NCBI RefSeq assembly: GCF_029263575.1
Contig: NZ_JAJUFV010000007.1
Location: 1 to 42,685 of the forward strand
Reading direction: 5' to 3'
Length of the DNA: 42,685 bases
From: Microbacterium sp.
GTDB taxonomy: Bacteria; Actinomycetota; Actinomycetes; Actinomycetales; Microbacteriaceae
Each line of letters opens with the position of its first letter. The first letter of the stretch is position 1. Of this stretch, positions 30,702 through 36,647 are shown in pieces. The notes under the pieces are model-generated. The model worked only from the letters and a program-made list of their open reading frames with translations. It did no database searches and had not been told where the DNA came from. A program made the position numbers and the translations under genes.

Positions 30702-31137
30702 CGGCGGGCGCCGCGGTGATCGCCCAGGAACGCAGATCGCTTCCGTCGAGGTCGTCGACGATCCGTGCGTCGAGGTCGTCGCAGAACCGGCGCGCTTCTG
30801 AGGCGTCCCACGCGGGGTGTTCCTCGCACTGGTACACGTAGCCGCGGATCGCGTGACGGATCGCGCCGCCCGGGAACGCGCGCCAGGGCTTCCCGGCATC
30901 GTCGGGGTCGTACCGGTAGGCGTTCGCCTGCGCGAGGTATCCGGCGTACTCCCGGGATCCCTCGTCGTTGGCGGTGAGGTTGTACCGCCAGGCGACGGCA
31001 TCGGCGTTCTGCAGCAGCAGCATTCGTCCGAGCGTCGTCCCGACCTCGTGAACCGTCCCGTCGTCGGTGATGCCTTGCTGGATGTGCGCGTGGACGAGCG
31101 CGTCGACGTGGGCACTGTCGTGCATGAACGCGGACAT
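30691..31137 (-). CDS. Hypothetical protein
   Basis: 148 residues from the ATG at 31135-31137 (minus), with GGAGGTGTGAGC upstream, a near-ideal ribosome binding site inside the end of the preceding gene. It begins MSAFMHDSAHVDALVHAHIQ. It has an aromatic-rich middle (ANAYRYDPDDAGKPWRAFPG) and ends AITAAPAARA. Soluble, no recognised motif. It is coupled to the gene at 31140-31409. Confidence 0.7.
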   Translation of the reverse strand: MSAFMHDSAHVDALVHAHIQQGITDDGTVHEVGTTLGRMLLLQNADAVAWRYNLTANDEGSREYAGYLAQANAYRYDPDDAGKPWRAFPGGAIRHAIRGYVYQCEEHPAWDASEARRFCDDLDARIVDDLDGSDLRSWAITAAPAARA

Positions 31138-31139
31138 GC

Positions 31140-31409
31140 TCACACCTCCCACTCGATGCGCACCCGGGCGCGGACGCCGCGCGGGTTCGTGTACTCGATG
31201 ACGTGGAAGGCGTACCCCTGAGCGGCCTCGTACTCACCGCTGCGCACGGATGCACGCGGGTCGATCTCCCAGGGGCCGTCGCCGTAGTCACGCAGGAAGT
31301 CCTCGCCGGCGCGCTTGGCGGAGTTGTGGGCGTACTTGTCGACGGATCCGACGTACCTGCCGCTTCCGTCGTCGACGTAGGTGGTCGCGTTGTAGGTGGT
31401 GCGCTTCAT
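31140..31409 (-). CDS. Small hypothetical protein
   Basis: 89 residues, ATG at 31407-31409 (minus), behind GGAG. It begins MKRTTYNATTYVDDGSGRYV. It ends with a beta-rich stretch (GYAFHVIEYTNPRGVRARVR). A small alpha/beta protein of unknown family. Its stop lies two bases before the next minus-strand start. A CCCGCGCATGA box at 31447 faces it. Confidence 0.7.
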   Translation of the reverse strand: MKRTTYNATTYVDDGSGRYVGSVDKYAHNSAKRAGEDFLRDYGDGPWEIDPRASVRSGEYEAAQGYAFHVIEYTNPRGVRARVRIEWEV

Positions 31410-31446
31410 GGCTGATGCTCCTCGCTGGTTGGGATGTGCATCTCAC

Positions 31447-31457
31447 TCATGCGCGGG
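31447..31457 (-). promoter_or_regulatory. CCCGCGCATGA box before 31140-31409
   Basis: TCATGCGCGGG on the plus strand, 37 bases upstream of the start at 31409. Confidence 0.5.
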
Positions 31458-31472
31458 GGAGGTGGCGACAGA

Positions 31473-31513
31473 CGGGTGCCCCTGCAGGGTGCGGATTCCT
31501 GCAGGGGCACCCG
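31473..31513 (-). terminator. 16-bp hairpin after the DUF2786 gene
   Basis: Arms 31473-31488 and 31498-31513 pair perfectly around a nine-base loop. It lies just beyond the minus-strand stop at 31519. Confidence 0.75.
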
Positions 31514-31518
31514 GTGGG

Positions 31519-32238
31519 TCAGTGCGTGACGGCGCGTTCGCCGGTGTTCGCCTCGAGTCCGGCCCGGTATCCGCCCGCGGCGCCGAGCGAGTCCGTCGAG
31601 CGGGGCGCGCGGGCCTTCCGGTAGCCGCGGCCGTCGACGTGCTCGTCGACGCGCTGCTTGCGTGACACGAGCACGAGCTCGGTGCCTGTGCCGGCTTCGC
31701 TGACCACCTTGTGTCGGTTGTCGGTGATGCGTTCGGCGACGCCGACGGAGAAGCCGCGGAGGAAGCCGAAGCGTGCGCGGCGCCGGTCGTGTTCGGTGCC
31801 GCGCGTGTAGAGCGTGCGGTGCTCATCCCACCAGGAGCGCATCGCGACGAGCGCCTGCACGTGAAGGCTGCGCACGAGCAGTTCGCCCTGTGCGACGTCG
31901 GATTCGTAGCCGACGAGGTACAGCACCTCGCTGCCGTGACGGTTCCGGGCCTTGAGGGGGCGGAGGTTGCCGAGCGCGTGCGCGACAGCGCCGCCGAGGC
32001 GGACGAGTTCTCGCGCGTAGACACCGTCGAACACGATCGACTTCTCGATGATCTCCTCGCCGGTGTGCCCCGTGCGGGAGCGGCGCTCGTCGATGAGGGC
32101 CTGATCGATGCCGTACTTGAGCATCAGGCGTTCGGCGTGCTCGGTGAGCGCTTCGGCTTCCTCGGGCGTGGTCGATTCGGCCTTCGCGAGCAACTGGGCG
32201 ATCAGCTCGAGGCGCTTGTCGTCCTTCGTGGCAGTCAT
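31519..32238 (-). CDS. DUF2786 domain protein
   Basis: 239 residues, ATG at 32236-32238 (minus), behind GAGGAGGAA. The N-terminal segment KRLELIAQLLAKAESTTPEE, then EHAERLMLKYGID is the DUF2786 signature (about 1-45). The middle contains VAHALGNLRPLKARNRHGSE and SDVAQGELLVRSLHVQALVA. The C-terminus is basic (KARAPRSTDSLGAAGGYRAG). DUF2786 proteins are widespread in actinobacteria and their phages and plasmids; I know of no established function. It lies downstream of dnaB, with its own promoter box at 32273. Confidence 0.85.
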   Translation of the reverse strand: MTATKDDKRLELIAQLLAKAESTTPEEAEALTEHAERLMLKYGIDQALIDERRSRTGHTGEEIIEKSIVFDGVYARELVRLGGAVAHALGNLRPLKARNRHGSEVLYLVGYESDVAQGELLVRSLHVQALVAMRSWWDEHRTLYTRGTEHDRRRARFGFLRGFSVGVAERITDNRHKVVSEAGTGTELVLVSRKQRVDEHVDGRGYRKARAPRSTDSLGAAGGYRAGLEANTGERAVTH

Positions 32239-32272
32239 AGGTTCCTCCTCAGGGGGCGGGCTGTCGCGAAGG

Positions 32273-32283
32273 GCATGCGCGGG
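32273..32283 (-). promoter_or_regulatory. CCCGCGCATGC box before DUF2786 gene
   Basis: Reverse complement of GCATGCGCGGG, 34 bases before the start at 32238. One mismatch to the consensus. Confidence 0.45.
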
Positions 32284-32300
32284 GGCGGGAGAACGCCGGG

Positions 32301-33713
32301 TTAGTCGAACTGGCCGGGGTCAGAGAACTTCGAGTAGTGCAGGGGAGCGGCCAGCACGAGTTCGGCGGTCGGCCCGTTGCGGTGCTTGGCGACGATCAGG
32401 TCGGCTTCGCCGGGACGCGCCTGCTTGTCGTACACCTCGTCGCGGTGCAGGAGGATCACGATGTCGCTGTCCTGTTCGACCGATCCGGACTCGCGCAGGT
32501 CGCTGAGCATCGGCCTCTTGTCGGCGCGCTGCTCGGAGCCACGGTTCAGCTGGGAGAGCGCGACGACGGGCACCTGCAGTTCCTTCGCCATGAGCTTGAG
32601 CGCACGGGAGAACTCGGCGACTTCCTGCTGACGGTTCTCGACCTTCTTGCCGCTGGTCATGAGCTGCAGGTAGTCGATGACGATCAGCTTGAGGCCGACG
32701 CGCTGCTTGAGGCGGCGGCACTTTGCGCGGATCTCCACGAGGGTCATGTTGGGGCTGTCGTCGATGTACAGGGGCGCGTCGTTGATGCGGCCGCGCGTGG
32801 CGGCGAGGTTCGTCCAGTCGCGGTTGTCCATGTCGCCCTTGCGGATCCGCGACAGGGGGATGTTGCCCTCGGCGGAGAGCATGCGCATCGCGATCTCGGA
32901 ACGGCCCATTTCGAGGGAGAACACGATCGTGGGCATTCCGTGGGTGATCGCGGCGGATCGGGCCGTATCGAGAGCCAGCGTCGATTTGCCGACGGCGGGT
33001 CTGGCGCCGATGACGATCATCTGGCCGGGCTGGAAGCCGTTCGTGAGGTCGTCGAGCTCGGTGAAGCCGGTGGGGACGCCGGTCATCTCCCCGTCTCGGG
33101 ACTTCGCCGTCTCGATCTCTTCGAGAGCGGATCCGAGGGCCTGTTCGAGGGGCACGTAGTCCTCGGCCTGTTCCTGGCCGGTGACGGCGTACACCTCGGC
33201 TTGTGCCTGGTTGACGATGTCGACGGCGTCGCCCTGCCCGTCGTAGCCGAGCTGTGCGATGTGAGTGCCGGCGTCGACGAGACGGCGGAGGAGGGCGCGT
33301 TCCTTGACGATGCTCGCGTAGAAGCCGGCGTTCGCGGCGGTCGGGACGATGGAGGTGAGCGAGTGGAGGTAGTCGGCACCACCGGCGCGCTGCAGATCGC
33401 CGGTCTTGATCAGCTCGTCGGTGACGGTGACGACGTCGGTGGGTTCGCCGTGCCCGTACAGGGTGAGGACCGCGTCGAAGATGATCTCGTGCTTGGGCAC
33501 GTAGAAGTCGCTCCCGCGGATCGTCTCGACGACATCCGCGACGGCGTCCTTGGACAGGAGCATGCCGCCGAGGGTGGACTGCTCGCTGAGGAGGTCGTGC
33601 GGGGGAGTGCGGCTGCTGTCGGGCCCGCTGTGGGTGCGCGTCGACGCGGTCGGCATCGGGGGGACGGGCTCGAGAGGAGCCTGCACCTGTTGGGTGTGCT
33701 GCTCGACGGTCAT
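32301..33713 (-). CDS. dnaB: Replicative DNA helicase DnaB
   Basis: 470 residues from the ATG at 33711-33713 (minus), overlapping the WhiB stop as ATGA. The first ~40 residues are a Pro-rich tail. Then comes the DnaB N-terminal domain (DLLSEQSTLGGMLLSKDAVA) and the C-terminal RecA-like core. Seen there are Walker A GARPAVGKST at about 235-244, FSLEMGRSEIAMRML, Walker B VIDYLQLM and the DLRESGSVEQDSD segment. This is a hexameric helicase that opens the fork. A plasmid copy next to a primase-type initiator suggests substantial self-sufficiency in replication. No helicase loader gene is seen. Confidence 0.95.
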   Translation of the reverse strand: MTVEQHTQQVQAPLEPVPPMPTASTRTHSGPDSSRTPPHDLLSEQSTLGGMLLSKDAVADVVETIRGSDFYVPKHEIIFDAVLTLYGHGEPTDVVTVTDELIKTGDLQRAGGADYLHSLTSIVPTAANAGFYASIVKERALLRRLVDAGTHIAQLGYDGQGDAVDIVNQAQAEVYAVTGQEQAEDYVPLEQALGSALEEIETAKSRDGEMTGVPTGFTELDDLTNGFQPGQMIVIGARPAVGKSTLALDTARSAAITHGMPTIVFSLEMGRSEIAMRMLSAEGNIPLSRIRKGDMDNRDWTNLAATRGRINDAPLYIDDSPNMTLVEIRAKCRRLKQRVGLKLIVIDYLQLMTSGKKVENRQQEVAEFSRALKLMAKELQVPVVALSQLNRGSEQRADKRPMLSDLRESGSVEQDSDIVILLHRDEVYDKQARPGEADLIVAKHRNGPTAELVLAAPLHYSKFSDPGQFD

Positions 33714-34141
33714 GCCGCCCTCCGTGTCTCGTTGTGGCGGGCGCACTCTTTGCAGATGGTGCGTCCGTTCTTGAGTTTGTAGACGTTGTCCGGGGTGAGG
33801 TCGTGGCCGCGGAAGCACAACACCTGCACGGGCTTGCTCGTCTCGCCGCGGGCCTTGCGGAGCTTGCGGAGTTCGTTGGGGCTGAGACCGCCCCAGACGC
33901 CCTCGGTTTCGCCGTTGCGGAGCGCGTAGGCGAGGCACTGTTCGCGCACATCGCACCGGTTACAGACCTGCTTCGCGGCGTGGTGGGTGCTCTTGCCGCG
34001 CTCCGGGAAGAAGATCTCGGGGTCGGTCTGTGCGCACAGCGACTGTGCCATCCACGGTTCCGGCGCGACGATGGTGGCGCTGTTCATCGGGGAGGGGGAG
34101 AGGGCGCCCGGAGTGGCGGCGCCAACGGTTCCAGTGGTCAT
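33710..34141 (-). CDS. WhiB-family regulator with extra C-terminal zinc module
   Basis: 143 residues, ATG at 34139-34141 (minus), behind GGAGGGAA. Iron-sulfur ligands C36, C60, C63 and C69 (LCAQTD, VCNRCDVREQC) and GVWGG (81-85) are the WhiB hallmarks. A C-terminal module follows: CFRGHDLTPDNVYKLKNGRT, then ICKECARH, with C109, H112, C130 and C133. It resembles the small zinc modules common in phage proteins. WhiB proteins bind the primary sigma factor and act as redox- or nitric-oxide-sensitive regulators; phage and plasmid versions can reset host transcription. It is coupled to dnaB. Confidence 0.92.
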   Translation of the reverse strand: MTTGTVGAATPGALSPSPMNSATIVAPEPWMAQSLCAQTDPEIFFPERGKSTHHAAKQVCNRCDVREQCLAYALRNGETEGVWGGLSPNELRKLRKARGETSKPVQVLCFRGHDLTPDNVYKLKNGRTICKECARHNETRRAA

Positions 34142-34154
34142 GACGGTTCCCTCC

Positions 34155-34448
34155 TCAGAACGGGGTGGCTTCGAGGCGGTACGTGTGGGCGGTGAGCATC
34201 TGGTCGCGAAGCTCAGAGACGAGCGCGACGACCGTCTCGGTCATCTGCTCGGGCGTCAGCGTGGCGAGCACGTCGCGCGTGGCGTCCGACAAGGTGCGGG
34301 CACCGACCGGTGCGGCAGCAGTCGCGGTGGCGGCGGCGAGGGCGACGAGCTCTCGGCCCGCGTCGACCGCGGGGTCGGGGAGCCGGGTGTCGGGGAGCGG
34401 CAGGATGGGCGAGAGCGGGGTGCTCGAACCGGTCTCGGTGGTGTTCAT
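34155..34448 (-). CDS. Small hypothetical protein
   Basis: 97 residues from the ATG at 34446-34448 (minus), behind GGAGGA. A reading frame continues back to 34640 (161 residues), but the box at 34489 and the strong ribosome binding site favour the short form. The first half is Thr/Pro-rich (TTETGSSTPLSPILPLPDTR). The second half is helical (DATRDVLATLTPEQMTETVVA). It heads the whiB/dnaB block. Not recognised. Confidence 0.65.
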   Translation of the reverse strand: MNTTETGSSTPLSPILPLPDTRLPDPAVDAGRELVALAAATATAAAPVGARTLSDATRDVLATLTPEQMTETVVALVSELRDQMLTAHTYRLEATPF

Positions 34449-34488
34449 GGTGGTGTCCTCCAATCGCGCGCGGGATGCGCTGCGAAGC

Positions 34489-34499
34489 ACATGCGCGGG
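34489..34499 (-). promoter_or_regulatory. CCCGCGCATGT box before 34155-34448
   Basis: ACATGCGCGGG on the plus strand, 40 bases before the start at 34448. It may drive the whole whiB-dnaB unit. Confidence 0.45.
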
Positions 34500-34836
34500 G
34501 CGACAGAGAGGACGTCGCTGCCGGTGCGATGTGGAGTTCCCGTTGGAGGACAGTGTCCGCGCGAACCGTGCTGTAGCGGGGAGGGCACGCATCATCGGGC
34601 CCTGATAACCGGTCGGGGTGGGCGTCGTGGTGGCGGTCATGTGCGTGGGCTCTTCTCGTGCGTGGTGGCTACATGGGGATCATGCGCACCGGGAGGTGAT
34701 GCCCGGCACGCACCGCTGCTCATGCGCGGGCCGGTCCGGGTTCGGCGAGCGGGTGCGCATGATGCAGACGGGACAGGTGCCCGCGCATGGAGGGCCCGAG
34801 CCCCACACCGGGTGGGGCAGGGACGGAGAGGACCCG
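34500..34836. other. Intergenic region with divergent promoter cassette
   Basis: No convincing gene. The region carries a reverse CCCGCGCATGA box at 34720-34730, the two-part promoter at 34738-34769 and a forward box CCCGCGCATGG at 34780-34790. The minus-strand frame starting at 34640 could be a longer start for the 34155 gene. The layout copies the divergent regions at 9156-9218 and 11945-12002. Confidence 0.5.
34738..34769 (+). promoter_or_regulatory. Two-part promoter motif, copy e (without adjoining ATG)
   Basis: GGGTTC (34738-34743), 14 bases, CATGAT (34758-34763), GCAGAC, then GGG where the other copies have ATG. The match to copy b (GCAGACATGG) is otherwise very close. Here the messenger would have a leader up to the start at 34837. 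Confidence 0.5.
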
Positions 34837-35256
34837 ATGACCGAGCCAGATGAGACAGTGGCCCGCCGCGTGTGCGGGACTTCCTCGACCGGGGGGAGGC
34901 CGACGATGAGCCGCGAGAAAGCGCGCCGCCTGGCGCGGCATGTCTCCCACCTCCGCGAGATGACGTCGCGCGCGGCCGATACGTTCGAACAGATCCGTCG
35001 GGTGCTCGCCCGCACGAACACCCCGCCGCTGCACGTGAAGGTCGCCATGCTCGAAACCATCGGGAAGCTGCACACCGAGACCGCCGCGTGGCGTCGCCGC
35101 CTCGCAGCCGATGCGGTGCGCGACGGCATCTCGCAGAGAGTCGTCGCCGAAGCCGTCGGCGTGAGCCGCCGGACCGTGCAGGTGTGGTCGGAAGAGCCCG
35201 GCCCCGTGGTGCGTCCGGTGCGCAGCAACTGCGATGCGATCGAGGACGCCGCATGA
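34837..35256 (+). CDS. Helix-turn-helix DNA-binding protein
   Basis: 139 residues from the ATG at 34837, behind GGACGGAGAGGACCCG; an internal ATG at 34907 is possible. A long helical middle (SREKARRLARHVSHLREMTS, HTETAAWRRRLAADAVRDG) precedes a helix-turn-helix: ISQRVVAEAVGVSRRTVQVW (about residues 103-122). Such proteins bind DNA as regulators. It is coupled by ATGA at 35253 to a zinc-ribbon gene. Its promoter cassette is shared with the divergent whiB-dnaB block, so it may regulate that. Confidence 0.7.
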   Translation: MTEPDETVARRVCGTSSTGGRPTMSREKARRLARHVSHLREMTSRAADTFEQIRRVLARTNTPPLHVKVAMLETIGKLHTETAAWRRRLAADAVRDGISQRVVAEAVGVSRRTVQVWSEEPGPVVRPVRSNCDAIEDAA

Positions 35257-35501
35257 CCGGCCACGAGCAGGACAGACGCGTACGTCGCAGCGCTGCGCGA
35301 GTCGATCGGGAATCCCGACGCCGCGCGACGGGGAAGGACACGATGAGCGACGACCTCGATCTCGCGGCACAGCCGGCATGCACCGCCTGCGGGACCGTCC
35401 TACACTTCGAAGGACGCGGATACCGGTGCCGGGGGTGTGACCTCACGTTCCTGGGGAACTACGACGGACGCCGGAACGGAGGGCCGGACCGTGAAAGCTG
35501 A
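35253..35501 (+). CDS. Small zinc-ribbon protein
   Basis: 82 residues from the ATG at 35253 (overlap with the previous stop); an alternative start at 35343 behind GGGGAAGGA gives 52 residues. The Cys motif ACTACGTVLHFEGRGYRCRG, then CDLTF is a typical CxxC...CxxC ribbon. The N-terminal part of the longer form is Arg-rich (DRRVRRSAARVDRESRRRAT). Function unknown, possibly nucleic-acid binding. Its end overlaps the start of the metallo-beta-lactamase-fold gene. Confidence 0.6.
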   Translation: MTGHEQDRRVRRSAARVDRESRRRATGKDTMSDDLDLAAQPACTACGTVLHFEGRGYRCRGCDLTFLGNYDGRRNGGPDRES

Positions 35502-36579
35502 GGTCATCAACGTCGGGGACGGCGCGTGCTCGATCTACACGGGCGAACGCGAGGTCATGGTCACGGACTGTGGGTCGGGGCCGTCTGGGAATGGCGGTTG
35601 GTCGGCGTTCCAGTTGTACGGCGCCTTGGCGAAGCAGACGCCGAAGCTCAAAACGATTGCCGTCACACACTTCGATCGGGACCATTGGCACGGTCTCGCC
35701 GCGTATCCGACGTTGGTCACGAGCCTCGCCCATATTGCACTACCGAAGAAGGTGGTGTTTCACACGCCGAGATTCCCCCGAGCCGCACAGACGGTACCCG
35801 TCGTGCGTCTCGCTCTCGAAGCGGCGTTCACTGCTTCCGCCGGCCCGCTCAGTGCGGCGCTCGATCTCTTCGGACAGTGGCGTCGCGCTGGCGTTCACGT
35901 CTCGCACCGGCCTGTCGCACGAGGGGACACGTTCAATGGCGCTGACGAGACGTGGACATGCCATTGGCCGCCGCGTGATCTCGCCCCGTTCCCGACGCGC
36001 ACTCGGAATGTGCTCACGGACCTCAACGAGGAGCTTGAGGGCCTCGCGGCGCAGGTGCCGGAAGTGAAAGAAGCGATCGATGTCGTCTACGGGACCGGGT
36101 GGTTCCCGGACCAGGCAGACGATTCGGCGGAACCTGTCACCTCGAAGCTCACGGGGAATCAGCTGATCGGTGCAATCAACCAATCGAATCCGACGCTGGA
36201 CGTCTCCAAGCTCATGGCGAAGCTGCGTCGCTACAACAATGCGATGAGCCTCGTGCACGACGTCAGGGACCGACTGGTCAACTTCGGCGACTGCGAGGGG
36301 GTCGGGCTCAGTAGTCTTCTGCGACTCCAAGCGCCCAGTGCGAACACGCTTCGGCTCGCTCATGACTACACGGTGCTCCTCGCGCCGCATCACGGGACGG
36401 TGAAGCCGGCGACGCGTGACCGCCCCCTGTTCCCATCCGCGAACACCGTCGCGGCTCAGAACGGCGCTCGGCATCTCGGAAATCAAAAGACGACATTCCT
36501 CCGTTCGGTTCTTCGCCCTGGATCGACCGGAGGTGTGGACAACACCCACACGACCAGTCCCCTGCACTACACGGTCTGA
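35491..36579 (+). CDS. ComEC-type metallo-beta-lactamase-fold hydrolase (singleton)
   Basis: 362 residues from the GTG at 35491, behind GGAGG; frame upstream overlaps the zinc-ribbon gene. The fold begins VKAEVINVGDGACSIYTGER, the usual first strand of the ComEC/Rec2 soluble domain. The metal motif is THFDRDHWHG (HxDxDHxxG). RYNNAMSLVHDVRDRLVNFG, then DCEG is the N-N-x-S-L...GD segment, and LAPHHGTVKP supplies the later HH-G. All expected metal ligands seem present, so it is probably an active phosphodiesterase or nuclease-like enzyme. Base composition is visibly less GC-rich than its neighbours, suggesting recent acquisition. No membrane channel part exists, so it is not a competence protein. 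A defence or nucleotide-processing role is possible. Confidence 0.82.
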   Translation: MKAEVINVGDGACSIYTGEREVMVTDCGSGPSGNGGWSAFQLYGALAKQTPKLKTIAVTHFDRDHWHGLAAYPTLVTSLAHIALPKKVVFHTPRFPRAAQTVPVVRLALEAAFTASAGPLSAALDLFGQWRRAGVHVSHRPVARGDTFNGADETWTCHWPPRDLAPFPTRTRNVLTDLNEELEGLAAQVPEVKEAIDVVYGTGWFPDQADDSAEPVTSKLTGNQLIGAINQSNPTLDVSKLMAKLRRYNNAMSLVHDVRDRLVNFGDCEGVGLSSLLRLQAPSANTLRLAHDYTVLLAPHHGTVKPATRDRPLFPSANTVAAQNGARHLGNQKTTFLRSVLRPGSTGGVDNTHTTSPLHYTV

Positions 36580-36629
36580 CCACGGGGCTGCTCGCCGCGT
36601 GATTCCGCGCCTGTAGACCCCTCGCCGGA

Positions 36630-36647
36630 CCCGCGCATGCAGGGGGC
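36630..36647 (+). promoter_or_regulatory. CCCGCGCATGC box at leaderless distance from 36648
   Basis: CCCGCGCATGC (36630-36640). CATGCA (36636-36641), six bases GGGGGC, then ATG at 36648: the same six-base spacing as the leaderless-type promoters. Confidence 0.5.

Noticed and set aside
32337..33782. A 481-codon plus-strand frame opposite dnaB
   Set aside because: DnaB motifs are complete on the minus strand. The plus product has no recognisable domain.
34678..34690. A leaderless minus-strand gene after CGCATGAT
   Set aside because: The ATG is only four bases from CATGAT and is followed at once by a stop codon (TAG).
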